Notes: a model not told the origin generated them from the letters alone. A stretch of DNA of 64,000 nucleotides from Cesiribacteraceae bacterium YIM B00369 (GCA_017948555.1 JAFMYY010000005.1:1-64000), one strand, 5' to 3'; positions 1 to 10,110 are shown, numbered from the stretch's first letter. A program made the numbers and translations.

Positions 1-39
1 GATAACCCTAAATTTAGTGAAGGGACTTTTTCAGTGGCC

Positions 40-1575
40 TCATTCTTTTAGCCGGGATTTTTTCTTTTCAGCTTTCGGCTGCCGTCCGTAGAGGACAGTC
101 CAGTTTTTAATTTTCCTACCTAATTCAGGGCTGGCCTGGCCTTCCTGCATCCGCCACAGCCAGTTTCCTTTTGCCACAGATGGCCGGTTCATAATAGCCT
201 CTTCCCCCAAACCCAGGTAATCCTGCATTGGAGCTACAGCAATGTGCGCTACAGAACCTAAGGCCATTCTAATGAGGACTTCAGGGGCCCTGGCAGGTGT
301 TATTCTCCTTCCTGTATATTGACTTAAATTCCTCCTTTCCTTGGCTGAGGCACTTTCAACCCAGCCCCTTACGGTGTTGTTGTCATGCGTTCCGGTATAG
401 ACCAGGCTGTTCTTAATATGCATGTGGGGAGCATATAAATTTTCTCCGGGCTTATCGCCAAAAGCAAACTGAAGAATTCGCATTCCCGGCAGCTGGAACT
501 GGTCCATCAGGTCGTGTACTGCCTGGTCAATATCTCCCAGGTCCTCGGCTACCAGCGGAAGATCAGGTAATTCTTCTTTCAATTCTTTAAAGAAAGAAGC
601 TCCGGGGCCTTTTTGCCACTTGCCGTTAATAGCAGTTTCTTCCCCTGCGGGAACTTCCCAGTAGTCAGAAAATGCCCTGAAATGATCCAGACGGAGCAGG
701 TCGTATATTCTGAGGCATTGCTTCAGGCGACGCTTCCACCAGTGGTGCACTTCCTTTTTCTTTTCTGCCCAGCGGAATACCGGGGTACCCCAGAGCTGGC
801 CTGTTTCACTGAAGTAATCGGGTGGAACCCCGGAAACAGCCACAGGTTCAAGACTTTCATTCAGCTTAAACAATCCGGGGCCTGCCCAGACATCTGAGCT
901 ATCAAGACCTACATAAAAAGGAATATCTCCGAAAATGCGTATACCTTTACTGTTGCAATAGCTTTTAAGACTGAACCACTGCCGGTAAAACAGAAACTGA
1001 AAGAATTGCTCTTTCTGTATTCCTTCTTTTAATTCCTCTTTTACCTTCCTAATGGCAGCTTCCTGCCTGAACTTTATTCCTTCAGGCCAATCCTGCCAGC
1101 TGCTTTTTTTATACTTTGTTTTAAGAGCGGCATAAAGGCTGTAGCTTTCAAGCCAGTCATCCTCTTCCTTACAAAACTTTTCAAAAGCATCCTTCAGTTC
1201 CTTGCCGGCATTGTTCCTGAAATTACGGAAGCTTTTTTCCAGAAGATCAATTTTAACTTCCGTTGCTTTTTCGAAATCGACCTTATCAGTGTTTTTCACA
1301 TTCTCAGGCAAATCTTCTTTTTCCAGCAAGCCGTCTTTTACCAGGTATTCAGGGCTGATGAGGAGGATGTTTCCTGCAAAAGCAGATAAACCACTATAAG
1401 GAGAATTTCCGCTAACCTGCTCTGTAGGGCTGATTGGGAGAATTTGCCACCAGGTTTGGCCTGCTGATTCTAAAAAATCAGCAAAGGCAAAACTCTCCGG
1501 ACCAAGGTCACCAATTCCGTACCGGGAAGGGAGGGAACTTATATGTAATAATATTCCTGCGCTTCTGTCCATCAT
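40..1575 (-). CDS. malQ: 4-alpha-glucanotransferase (amylomaltase, GH77)
   Basis: Transfers alpha-1,4-glucan segments between maltooligosaccharides and releases glucose; cytoplasmic. The 511-residue length is normal for single-domain GH77 enzymes. The N-terminal RSAGILLHISSLPSRYGIGD block is a GH77 hallmark. Catalytic residues can be placed: nucleophile Asp297 in RLDHFR, acid/base Glu344 in AEDLG, and Asp398 in THDNN. It is the last gene of a treZ-GH57-treY-malQ run; its start codon overlaps the treY stop by 4 bases (ATGA), implying translational coupling. Two ATG codons lie in tandem. A perfect Shine-Dalgarno stretch (AAAGGAGGTGA), formed by the last codons of treY, lies just upstream, which is rare in this phylum. 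Probable role: recycling the short maltooligosaccharides left by TreY/TreZ. Confidence 0.96.
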   Translation of the reverse strand: MMDRSAGILLHISSLPSRYGIGDLGPESFAFADFLESAGQTWWQILPISPTEQVSGNSPYSGLSAFAGNILLISPEYLVKDGLLEKEDLPENVKNTDKVDFEKATEVKIDLLEKSFRNFRNNAGKELKDAFEKFCKEEDDWLESYSLYAALKTKYKKSSWQDWPEGIKFRQEAAIRKVKEELKEGIQKEQFFQFLFYRQWFSLKSYCNSKGIRIFGDIPFYVGLDSSDVWAGPGLFKLNESLEPVAVSGVPPDYFSETGQLWGTPVFRWAEKKKEVHHWWKRRLKQCLRIYDLLRLDHFRAFSDYWEVPAGEETAINGKWQKGPGASFFKELKEELPDLPLVAEDLGDIDQAVHDLMDQFQLPGMRILQFAFGDKPGENLYAPHMHIKNSLVYTGTHDNNTVRGWVESASAKERRNLSQYTGRRITPARAPEVLIRMALGSVAHIAVAPMQDYLGLGEEAIMNRPSVAKGNWLWRMQEGQASPELGRKIKNWTVLYGRQPKAEKKKSRLKE

Positions 1576-4265
1576 GCTTCACCTCCTTTCAAAAGAGCCA
1601 CCGGAAGCTGATTGATCAGTTTATCCAGATAAATCCTGTTGTTTTCATCCGCAATAATTTCGTTACCGCCAAAGGTGTTCCTCCAATGTATAGGTAACCG
1701 GGGGGGGAGGCTCAGGAAAGTGCCCTGCCAGTTTTCACTGTCAAGTAAATGCACATATTCTTCTGTAACTAAGGAAGGGTGCAGGGGAGCAACCAGTAAA
1801 CAGGCTTCGTTCCCGTGCAGTCGGGCAAAAGCAATTATGTTATCCTTTTGCTTACCTTCTGCCGGAACCGGGATGTATAAACCGTCGCTGAACAAAGCCG
1901 CATTTTCTTTCCTGAACATCAGTAACTTATGGGTAAGATAAAACTTAAGTCTTCCATCCGGCAGGTGCTCCATCATTTTCCGGTACAGCGGTTCCCTTCC
2001 TTTTTGTTCCGCATTCAGGAGATTCTCCAGCCATTCTTCCCTCTTTTTATAGTTTACCGGACGGCGGTTGTCGGGGTCTACCATACTGAAATCCGGCAAT
2101 TCTGTTCCCTGATAAACATCAGGAATTCCCGGAGCCAGCATTTTAATGGCCACCTGGCTAAGGCTTTTCACCATTCCCAGCCAAGTCAGTTCCCGTGCCA
2201 GAGTTCTGAACTTGTCCAGGAATGCATCATCATCCAGAATTTGGTCTATAAAATGTAAGGTCGCTTTTTCATACGCCTCATTTGGTGTCGACCAGCTTGT
2301 GTGTCTTTTGCCTTCGCGCAATGCCTTTTCTATATAGTTTTTGAGCCGTTCCACGAAAGAGGCTTCATGCCGGCCATCAGAAGGATAAAAAGCAAGAAGG
2401 CTTTGGTAAATAAAATATTCATCATTTCTGTCCGGTGCTTCCTGGTTGCCAAAATTTTCAATTTTTTCCTGGTTTATCAGGTGCCATTCATTTACAGCGG
2501 CGGTCCATCTTGCCGGAAGTTCAGAAAGTGCATTCAGGCGCTGGCGGGCATCTTCCCCGCGTTTAGTATCATGAGTGGCAGAGCAGTTTAGGGTAAGGGG
2601 AAATTTCTCCTGTCTTTCCTTCATTTTTTGGTGGAACTGCTCAGTCCTGAGCCCAAAATGCTGCGGCTGACATCCAACTTCATTCAGTGAAACCAGCCTG
2701 TTATAGCTGTAAAAAGTTGTATCTTCCAGACCTTTTGCTTCAAGCGGGCCGCTTATTTGCTGCAGCCTTTGAATAAATTGCAGCTTTTCCTCTTTTTTGT
2801 TATCTCCCGGGCCTGAGCTGTAAAGCTTTTCAAGACTTTTTAATGCCTGTTTTCCATTTTCAGCTACTCTTTTTTCTGCCTTCTTAAAGGTTTTTTCCAG
2901 TACTTCCTTATCTGTAGAGCTTATTGGAAAACTGCTGATGTAGGTCCTGTAAACAGGAAAAGATAATAATAGGCAGGAAAGAGCTTCCGAAACCGCTTTC
3001 TCCTCCAGCCCTTCTTCATCCAGTTCAAACTTATAATACAGTTTCAGGAGGTTATCAAACTCACCCTGCATCCGCCCATGGAGGATAAGCTTTTTATTGT
3101 TCCAGACCAGATCCTCCCATTGTACATCTATCCCGGAAAAGTCTTTGTACAAGGCGGTGAAGCTTTCTTCGGAAGCAGAATTTACAAACAGGGCATTCAG
3201 CAGGGAAAGGAAATCGTATCCTGTAGTGCCTTGTATTGGCCATTTCTGATCTGTTTCCTCTGTGCTTTCAAGAATTTTTTCCACCAGCAGGTACGAATCT
3301 TCGCCCATCGTAAACCGGAGATCTTCCAGATACTTTTCAGGGTCATAAAGCCCGTCAATATGGTCCACCCGCAGCCCCTGTATCTTTCCTTCCTTAACCA
3401 GTTCAGAAATGAACTCATGATAAGCATTGAATACTTCAGGTTTTTGAATGTTGAGGCAAATGAGGTCATTAACCGTAAAAAAGCGCCGGTAATTAATTTT
3501 TCTTTCTGTTTCTTTCCACCAGCAAAGGCGGTAATACTGCCTGTTCAGCAATATTTTCATATTGCCGGGAACATTATAAAAATCTTCGCAATGGGTAGTT
3601 AAAGCATTACCTGCTTCTTTTAGCTTATTTTTAAATTCATCGGCTAAATTTTCGGAATATTCCTGCTGCAGTTTCAATAAGGTTGTTAATGCTTCCTGCA
3701 GCTTTGGTTCCTGGCTGCCATTTAACAGGTCCCGGTAGGAGGGAAGGCTAAGGGGATACCTGTTACCATAATAATCAAAATAACAGGTTCCATTTTCATT
3801 TACCAGTTTGATTTCGTTTTTTTTCAGACACTCCTCCAGAGGGCTTCCCAGAAAAGGAGTCATAAACTGCTCCTCTTCCTTATCACCATCCAGTTCTTTC
3901 CATAAATCGAAAAAGGAATACCACCCGGAGTGTGGTCCTTTTTCCAGTACATCCATTAACCAGCCGTTTTCAGAGCCGTATGCCATATGGTTAGGAACAA
4001 TATCCTGCAGCCATCCCATATTGTTCTCTCTGAGCTTTTGAGAAATGGCGTTAAACTGGTCTTCGTTTCCAATTTCAGGATTTATGCGGGCAGGGTCTGT
4101 AACATCATAGCCATGGCTGCTGCCTTTACGGGCCGAAAAAAACGGAGAGGCATAAACAGTGGATACACCAAGTTTATTTAAATAAGATATAATTTCCTGC
4201 AGCTGGTTAAAGTTAAATTCATGCGATAACTGCAGTCGATAGGTTGACGTAGGTCTGTACACCAT
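1572..4265 (-). CDS. treY: Malto-oligosyltrehalose synthase (GH13)
   Basis: Isomerises the reducing-end alpha-1,4 bond of a maltodextrin into an alpha,alpha-1,1 bond, making maltooligosyl trehalose. At 897 residues it is in the usual range. The N-terminus (RPTSTYRLQL) and the YASPFF and HGYDVTDP blocks are typical of TreY. GH13 catalytic residues: Asp301 in LRVDHIDGL, Glu329 in LLVEKIL, and Asp566 in ATHDTKRGED. The start codon overlaps the stop of the upstream GH57 gene by one base (TGATG), and the stop overlaps malQ, so all three are probably translated as a coupled unit. Its product is the substrate of TreZ, the first gene of the operon. No signal peptide, so cytoplasmic. Confidence 0.96.
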   Translation of the reverse strand: MVYRPTSTYRLQLSHEFNFNQLQEIISYLNKLGVSTVYASPFFSARKGSSHGYDVTDPARINPEIGNEDQFNAISQKLRENNMGWLQDIVPNHMAYGSENGWLMDVLEKGPHSGWYSFFDLWKELDGDKEEEQFMTPFLGSPLEECLKKNEIKLVNENGTCYFDYYGNRYPLSLPSYRDLLNGSQEPKLQEALTTLLKLQQEYSENLADEFKNKLKEAGNALTTHCEDFYNVPGNMKILLNRQYYRLCWWKETERKINYRRFFTVNDLICLNIQKPEVFNAYHEFISELVKEGKIQGLRVDHIDGLYDPEKYLEDLRFTMGEDSYLLVEKILESTEETDQKWPIQGTTGYDFLSLLNALFVNSASEESFTALYKDFSGIDVQWEDLVWNNKKLILHGRMQGEFDNLLKLYYKFELDEEGLEEKAVSEALSCLLLSFPVYRTYISSFPISSTDKEVLEKTFKKAEKRVAENGKQALKSLEKLYSSGPGDNKKEEKLQFIQRLQQISGPLEAKGLEDTTFYSYNRLVSLNEVGCQPQHFGLRTEQFHQKMKERQEKFPLTLNCSATHDTKRGEDARQRLNALSELPARWTAAVNEWHLINQEKIENFGNQEAPDRNDEYFIYQSLLAFYPSDGRHEASFVERLKNYIEKALREGKRHTSWSTPNEAYEKATLHFIDQILDDDAFLDKFRTLARELTWLGMVKSLSQVAIKMLAPGIPDVYQGTELPDFSMVDPDNRRPVNYKKREEWLENLLNAEQKGREPLYRKMMEHLPDGRLKFYLTHKLLMFRKENAALFSDGLYIPVPAEGKQKDNIIAFARLHGNEACLLVAPLHPSLVTEEYVHLLDSENWQGTFLSLPPRLPIHWRNTFGGNEIIADENNRIYLDKLINQLPVALLKGGEA

Positions 4266-6694
4266 CAGGATTTTATGTTTAACAGATCAAAAAATATTTT
4301 ATAATGATTATCTAAAGGATCATTGGTTTCCGTTACATCAATTCCGGTTAAAACAGGTTTCCTGTCCCGTTCCTGCTTAAGTTTATAAGCAATATTCTGG
4401 ACCCACCAAAGGTCCGGCTCCAATCCTGCTTCCCTAAGGAGAAAAATGAAGTCTTTGATGGTAACCAATAGTTCGTTGTTGTCCGGATGTTGGTACAACT
4501 CCCTTACTAAAGAAGTGATCTTTTCGGATCCTATAAAATTCAGCGTTAGTACATCCAGGTCCAGGCCTCCTTTTATTCGTTTGATCTCTCCTAAAAGTTT
4601 CCTTATTTCCTGCGTATTTATCACTGGCTCTTCCAGTAATTTCCGGAACCTGATATTGATTACAAAGTCGACTGTGGCTTTAAGCGCTTTTGGCAGTTCC
4701 TGGTCCATCTGGTAAATAGCCTGCATCAGGGAATAATTATTCTCATAAACTCCTGTAAACTGCCGCTCAATATCCTCGGTATTATGCTGAAGCACCTGGT
4801 TAAGCACCTTCTTCTGGTCATCTTTAAAAAGGTGCCAGAAGGAGTAGTTATGTGAGCCAAAATGCTTGTCCATCAGCATTACCACTTCAAAAACATTGCT
4901 TTTTTCAAATGCTGATTTTATTTCCTCCTCCATCTGAAGGTAAGTTTCCTGATTGCCGAATTCACGTACGCCACCAAACATATTGTGGTCGCCCAGGTGC
5001 AGGATCGCAAAGGCAATTTTATCTTCCTCCCAGGTAATGCGCGATTTAAGCGTGGCTCTGCCAAGGATTAGACTTTCGCGTCCAGCTTCCAGAAGTAACT
5101 GGGTATCGGAATGGGCAGTATAACTGTAAAGCTGCTGCACTTCAGGATATTCCCTGAACAGGGATGAAACACCATAGTGGGCCCCTACACGCCGCAGGTC
5201 GAGAACGGCAGGTTTAACCACTTCATTATAAGCCACTCTTCCATTAGCATACTTTGTGTCATTAGGTTTTGCTTTTTCCAGCATTTCCAGGAAACCATCT
5301 TCCAGCTCAAGCCCGCTTACATCAGTTGCCAGCTGTATTGCCCTTGCTGCATACAGAATGTCCTGCATGGTTTCAATACCTGTAAGCTCATCGAAGAACC
5401 AGCCGCAGCTTGTGTACATAAGCATGGCATGGTACTGCATTTCCAGCAGTTTAAGGATTTTAATTTTCTCCTGCTGCTGCAAATCCTCAGTAAAGTTTTC
5501 CCTGAAAAAGCGCTCCACATTCGCTTCTGACCTGTCAAGCACAACATCAATATAGTGGTTTCTTAACTCCCATGGGTCGGGAGAATAAGAGGAAAGCTGA
5601 TCTTCGTAAATAGCTTTTAGCCTCTCTCTCAGCCAGTCGAGTGCATCCCGTAAAGGAGCCCGCCATTCCTGGTTCCAGTCCGGCCTGCCGCCGGTATTAC
5701 AGCCGCAATTGCTTCTCCACCGCTCAACACCATGGGCACAACTCCATGAGGAGTCTTCTATAATTTCAACTTCATAAGCAGGAGGGAATTTTTCAAGGTA
5801 CTCTCCATAAATCGTTATTTTTGCAGGCTCATCTTCTTCAATGTGGTGGAGGCAGTAAGACAGGGCCATTTCTCCCAGCTTGTGGTGATGACCATACGTT
5901 TCCCCATCTGTGGCAATATGCATCAGCTGTGGTTCGGCACTATTATTATCCAGTTGGTTTACCAGCCGTTTGGCAAATGCTTCCCCGCTGTTCAGAAGTC
6001 CTTCAAAAGCAATTCCCTGCGATACCGGGCCATCGTAAAAGAAAAGGTCGATATGGTTGCCGGAGGGGAGGTTGCAGCGGTAAGGACGCCGTGGATCAAT
6101 TTTGGCACCTGTGGCATCTTTCCAGCTCTTATCGCCAATTTTACGATACCTGAGCGCCTGATAAGGGGAAAGGATGGTGAACTTAATTCCCTGTGCAGCC
6201 AGCTCCTCCAGGGCGGCGGTATTTGCAGCAGTTTCGGCAAGCCACATACCTTCAGGTTTACGCCCGAAGCGGTGTTCAAAATCCTTTATTCCCCAGCTTA
6301 TCTGGGTTTGTCTGTCTTTTTTGTTTGCCAGTGGCAGAATAATGTGATTGTAAGCCTGTGCAAGGGCTGAGCCATGGCCGGAAAATCTTTTCCGGCTCTG
6401 CCTGTCTGCGTCAAGGATAGCCTCATAAGCTTCAGGTGCATTTTTCTCCATCCATTCCAGCAGCGTAGGACCGAAGTTAAAGCTTATGTAAGTATAGTTG
6501 TTGATGATGTCGGTAATTTTTCCCTCGTTATTAAGGATACGGGAAGCAGCATTTCTTGCATAGCATTCAGCAGTTATCCGTTCATTCCAGTCATGGTAGG
6601 GGTAAGCTGAATCCTGTACTTCTACCGCATTTAACCAGGGGTTTTCCCTTGGTGGCTGGTAAAAGTGGCCGTGAATACAAATGTACTTGTCCAT
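4265..6694 (-). CDS. GH57 family glycoside hydrolase with DUF3536-type C-terminus
   Basis: An 809-residue alpha-glucan-acting enzyme. The N-terminal HGHFYQPPR (residues 8-16) is GH57 motif 1. The probable nucleophile is Glu154 in MWLAETA and the acid/base Asp263 in ATDGETYGHHH. The long region after about residue 500 matches what is annotated as DUF3536 in such proteins. GH57 includes alpha-amylases, 4-alpha-glucanotransferases and branching enzymes; the sequence alone does not settle which activity this has. It lies between treZ (2-base gap) and treY (1-base overlap), so it is almost certainly part of glucan-to-trehalose conversion, perhaps supplying linear maltodextrins in place of the usual TreX/GlgX debranching enzyme, which is not seen here. 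Confidence 0.9.
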   Translation of the reverse strand: MDKYICIHGHFYQPPRENPWLNAVEVQDSAYPYHDWNERITAECYARNAASRILNNEGKITDIINNYTYISFNFGPTLLEWMEKNAPEAYEAILDADRQSRKRFSGHGSALAQAYNHIILPLANKKDRQTQISWGIKDFEHRFGRKPEGMWLAETAANTAALEELAAQGIKFTILSPYQALRYRKIGDKSWKDATGAKIDPRRPYRCNLPSGNHIDLFFYDGPVSQGIAFEGLLNSGEAFAKRLVNQLDNNSAEPQLMHIATDGETYGHHHKLGEMALSYCLHHIEEDEPAKITIYGEYLEKFPPAYEVEIIEDSSWSCAHGVERWRSNCGCNTGGRPDWNQEWRAPLRDALDWLRERLKAIYEDQLSSYSPDPWELRNHYIDVVLDRSEANVERFFRENFTEDLQQQEKIKILKLLEMQYHAMLMYTSCGWFFDELTGIETMQDILYAARAIQLATDVSGLELEDGFLEMLEKAKPNDTKYANGRVAYNEVVKPAVLDLRRVGAHYGVSSLFREYPEVQQLYSYTAHSDTQLLLEAGRESLILGRATLKSRITWEEDKIAFAILHLGDHNMFGGVREFGNQETYLQMEEEIKSAFEKSNVFEVVMLMDKHFGSHNYSFWHLFKDDQKKVLNQVLQHNTEDIERQFTGVYENNYSLMQAIYQMDQELPKALKATVDFVINIRFRKLLEEPVINTQEIRKLLGEIKRIKGGLDLDVLTLNFIGSEKITSLVRELYQHPDNNELLVTIKDFIFLLREAGLEPDLWWVQNIAYKLKQERDRKPVLTGIDVTETNDPLDNHYKIFFDLLNIKS

Positions 6695-6696
6695 AT

Positions 6697-8526
6697 TTAT
6701 ATCTTTTTATATACAACCGCAGTAAAGGGAGGTAAAACCAGCGTTTGTTCACCATTTATTTGTTCCGCAGGTGCTGATCCACCTCCTTTATATGCTGCAT
6801 CATCTGAATTAAGCAGCAGTTTCCAGTTTCCTTCCAGCTCTTTAAGTGAAAGGCTTGCTTCATTTTTACCGAGGTTTATAATGGTTATTAAAGACTGGTT
6901 GCCCTGTTTTTTTACAAGGGCCAGGCAGGCGATATCTTCCCGGGCAATCAGGTTGAAGGAGGAGCGGTCTGTGGCTTCATAGACTTTACTTGTTTTGCGG
7001 ATCTCTATTAATTTCTTATAGTAGTTCCACATAGCCTCATGCTCACTGTTTTTCCTGAAATCCCAGTTAAGTTTAGATGCCATGAAGGTTTCCTCTGACT
7101 GAGGATCGGGGGTTTCCCCCTCGCCGTGGAAATCGGCGAATTCGTTTTTCCGGCCATTCCTTACGGCTTCAACCAGGTCAGGATCTGTATGGCTTACGAA
7201 ATAATAGAAAGGAGCTTTTTCACCCCATTCTTCTCCCATAAACAGCATAGGCAGGTATGGGGAAAGGATATAGGCAGCGGCAGCCACCTTTTGAGCATCA
7301 AAAGAAACCAGCTGGCTTAAACGTTCTCCCAGCATTCTGTTGCCTGTCTGGTCATGGTTTTGGGCAAAAACCACAAACTGGTGGTAAGGATTTTCAGCTG
7401 CACTGGAACCGAAAAGTTTTTTCCGGTGAGGAGAATAAACCCCGTTATACACGTAGGTGTCCCTGTAGGCGCGTATCAGATGTTCAAAATCACCAAAATC
7501 TGAATAGTAGCCAATCTTTTCTCCTGTTAGCCAGGCATGAATGGCATGATGAAATTCATCAACCCACTGGGAGTGAAGTCCGAAGCCTCCTTTTTCCCTG
7601 CCGGAAATGAATCGGTTATCATTCAAATCCACTTCCGCAATCAGGAAGTGTTTTTGGCCGGTTTCTTTTTGTAAGGCATCCACTTCCTTGCTGAGCTTTG
7701 CAAGAAAATGTTCGGCCCCCAAATCCTTTATCGCATGTACAGCATCGAGCCGCAGGCCATCTATGTGGTAATCGCGCAGCCACATGAGTGCATTCTGCAA
7801 AAAGAAATTGCGCACAGGGTCTGAACAGGCATCGTCAAAATTCAATGCCTGCCCCCATGGAGTTTGGTATTTATCAGTAAAGTATGGTCCAAACTGCGAC
7901 AAATAATTGCCTTCAGGTCCCATATGGTTATATACCACATCAAGAATTACAGCAATAACTTTTTTATGGCAGCTGTTTATCAGTTTTTTGAAAGCCTCAG
8001 GGCCACCATAGCTGTTCTGGACGGCAAAAATATCCACCCCATCATAACCCCAGTTACGGTTTCCCGGGAATTGGGCCACAGGCATTATTTCGATAGCGTT
8101 AATTCCCAGATCCACCAGGTGATCCAGTTTTTTTTCAACTCCTTCAAAAGTCCCTTCCGGGCTAAAGGTGCCAACATGGAGCTCATAAATTATTAAGTCT
8201 TTCTGATCTATTCCCTTCCAGTCAGTATCGGTCCATTTAAAACCGGCTGATACAACGGCAGATGGTCCATGCGGGCCTTCAGGCTGGTATCTTGAGGCAG
8301 GATCGGGGAGAGGGTTATTTCCATCAATCTGGTATTTGTATAGTGTTCCTTCCTCTATGCCTTGCACTTCTGCTTTCCAGTGTCCCCAGTCATCTTTATC
8401 CATGGGAACTGATTTGTTTACCGGTTTCTCTATAATAAGATTTACTTCTCCGGCCTCCGGGGCCCAAACTGTAAAAATGCATTTATCTGAGCCTGATGTA
8501 TATTGCGCACCTATTGGTTTCTTCAT
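6697..8526 (-). CDS. treZ: Malto-oligosyltrehalose trehalohydrolase (GH13)
   Basis: Cleaves maltooligosyl trehalose to release free trehalose. At 609 residues it has the expected layout: an N-terminal CBM48-like beta domain (about residues 5-95), the catalytic barrel, and a C-terminal beta domain. Catalytic residues: Asp261 in GLRLDAVHA, Glu298 in LIAEVDLND, and Asp392 in QNHDQTGNR. The GYDGVDIFAVQNSYGGP stretch is characteristic of TreZ. It is the first gene of the minus-strand operon, with 281 bases of non-coding DNA between it and a divergent lipoprotein gene. No SD sequence precedes the ATG. I did not find a convincing -7 element for the operon. Confidence 0.95.
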   Translation of the reverse strand: MKKPIGAQYTSGSDKCIFTVWAPEAGEVNLIIEKPVNKSVPMDKDDWGHWKAEVQGIEEGTLYKYQIDGNNPLPDPASRYQPEGPHGPSAVVSAGFKWTDTDWKGIDQKDLIIYELHVGTFSPEGTFEGVEKKLDHLVDLGINAIEIMPVAQFPGNRNWGYDGVDIFAVQNSYGGPEAFKKLINSCHKKVIAVILDVVYNHMGPEGNYLSQFGPYFTDKYQTPWGQALNFDDACSDPVRNFFLQNALMWLRDYHIDGLRLDAVHAIKDLGAEHFLAKLSKEVDALQKETGQKHFLIAEVDLNDNRFISGREKGGFGLHSQWVDEFHHAIHAWLTGEKIGYYSDFGDFEHLIRAYRDTYVYNGVYSPHRKKLFGSSAAENPYHQFVVFAQNHDQTGNRMLGERLSQLVSFDAQKVAAAAYILSPYLPMLFMGEEWGEKAPFYYFVSHTDPDLVEAVRNGRKNEFADFHGEGETPDPQSEETFMASKLNWDFRKNSEHEAMWNYYKKLIEIRKTSKVYEATDRSSFNLIAREDIACLALVKKQGNQSLITIINLGKNEASLSLKELEGNWKLLLNSDDAAYKGGGSAPAEQINGEQTLVLPPFTAVVYKKI

Positions 8527-8807
8527 CTTTATATTAAAAAGTTATATTCAAAACACCCATAACTTTGCAGATAACTATACCGGACGGCCAAAGGTTATCA
8601 TAAATTCAGCTTCAGCCCTTTTTATTTCATGTTCGTACTCAGCTTGTTAAAAACGACATGCGGACAATATCAGAAGTAGGTCTTATGGATGGAAAAGGTT
8701 GAAATTTCATTAAGAAATTCCCATTCAAAATAGCAGTACCCGCTTAATTTTTTTACTTTGATATTTTAGTAGTATAATACTTCAAGTAAATTAATGGGGA
8801 TATATTT

Positions 8808-9449
8808 ATGCAAAAAATTATTAGCCTGTTGTTTTTAATCTTCTTTTCAGGATTATTTCCTGTCTCCTGCAAAAGATGTGATAGTGCTGGTTGCGAATGT
8901 GATGATTTTGGTAAACCATATAATTTTTATGTTACTTCATTTGGAGTAAAAACAGTTGATCCTGTCACACAGGAATTATCAGATTCTGTAAGCTTTTATC
9001 CTGCTGACAGGACTGCGAAAATGATTTATGTTGAGGAAACTAAACAAGTTGCCGTTGCAGCAGGAAGAAAAGCAGTAATGGCTTCATTTTTCCTGATAAA
9101 CGCAGCTTATGCATGCAGCCCGATAGAACCGAATGCACTTCATGATTTAACCTCCATAAAAATTATTTCCAATACAGAGGTGAGCTATGAGAGCGAAAAT
9201 GATATTATCAAAAAGGGGGAAAATATCAGTAACCGTTTTCTGATTAACCGCTTGTATAGCGGAGGTAATGGATTTGTAAATCCTGATGAATTTCTGCGGA
9301 ACAAAGTCTCACTTTTTTCTCACGATCAGTTTTTTCTGAAGCCGGGAGCCTCACCTTATAAGCCTGTTACATTAAACTTTGATATTATCCTTACCCTTTC
9401 CGATGGTGCCGTTTTTGAATTAAAGGATCAGGTACTGAATATAAAATAA
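8808..9449 (+). CDS. Hypothetical lipoprotein
   Basis: 213 residues with a type II signal peptide: a hydrophobic stretch followed by a lipobox ending at Cys21 (FPVSC). The mature N-terminus is cysteine-rich (CKRCDSAGCEC, then more). The rest has no motif I recognise; alternating hydrophobic and polar residues suggest a beta-rich, surface- or periplasm-facing domain. It stands alone, divergent from treZ and convergent with the membrane protein at 9493. Function unknown. The lipobox makes the coding call solid. Confidence 0.75.
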   Translation: MQKIISLLFLIFFSGLFPVSCKRCDSAGCECDDFGKPYNFYVTSFGVKTVDPVTQELSDSVSFYPADRTAKMIYVEETKQVAVAAGRKAVMASFFLINAAYACSPIEPNALHDLTSIKIISNTEVSYESENDIIKKGENISNRFLINRLYSGGNGFVNPDEFLRNKVSLFSHDQFFLKPGASPYKPVTLNFDIILTLSDGAVFELKDQVLNIK

Positions 9450-9492
9450 AGTGCCGCTTAATTCATGTTACTTTAGAAGAAAATGCTGATTT

Positions 9493-10110
9493 CTAAAATC
9501 CGATTCTTACCCCCAGGGAGAGGTGGAAAATATCGACAGGAGAAAGAGCTCTCCGGTTCTGGATAAGGGAAATAATTGCTTCTGCACTTGAATTTAATTC
9601 ATAATAAAAGGAAGCTTCAGGAATTATCTTCCCCGGGAAGTACATATTTATCCTGCTGCCGAACTGGTAGTACAAATGGGCTGCGGTGGAAAAAGTATAA
9701 TAGCCTTTCGGGTAATAATCCGGCTGCCACAGAAAATATTCATTGCCAAAGGTATAGCTTACCATCAGGCCTGTTGTAAAGGGAGTAAGTTCAAAAACAT
9801 TACTCAGGGGCACCTGATAGGGTAACCAGTTGGCTTTTATTGCTGCTGTGTATAATTCTGCTCCGCCTGTTTTTTCCGGCAGATAACCGAAAAGAAAATC
9901 TGTTTCCAGCTTATTTCTGCCATACTTGTAACCAATTCCTCCGGAAATGAGTCCTATACTTCCTGCAAACTGAACAATTCCATATTGCGGAATCAGAAAC
10001 GATCTTCTCCTGTCAGTATCGGGTTCCTGACCATTTACATAACTAAAGTTTAAGAGCAGAAGGCTGAGCAGGCAAAAATTAATAATCGACTTTTTTAAGG
10101 TTATAACCAT
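9493..10110 (-). CDS. Predicted outer-membrane beta-barrel protein
   Basis: 205 residues with a signal peptide (hydrophobic residues 9-23, cleavage likely after YVNG before QEPD). The mature part consists of amphipathic strands rich in Tyr, Gly and Phe and ends in the Phe-terminated strand FHLSLGVRIGF, as expected for an outer-membrane barrel. Its start lies 32 bases inside the upstream metallophosphoesterase gene in another frame, so the two are probably co-transcribed and coupled. No family recognised. An alternative is a later non-ATG start, but that would remove the signal peptide. Confidence 0.7.
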   Translation of the reverse strand: MVITLKKSIINFCLLSLLLLNFSYVNGQEPDTDRRRSFLIPQYGIVQFAGSIGLISGGIGYKYGRNKLETDFLFGYLPEKTGGAELYTAAIKANWLPYQVPLSNVFELTPFTTGLMVSYTFGNEYFLWQPDYYPKGYYTFSTAAHLYYQFGSRINMYFPGKIIPEASFYYELNSSAEAIISLIQNRRALSPVDIFHLSLGVRIGF

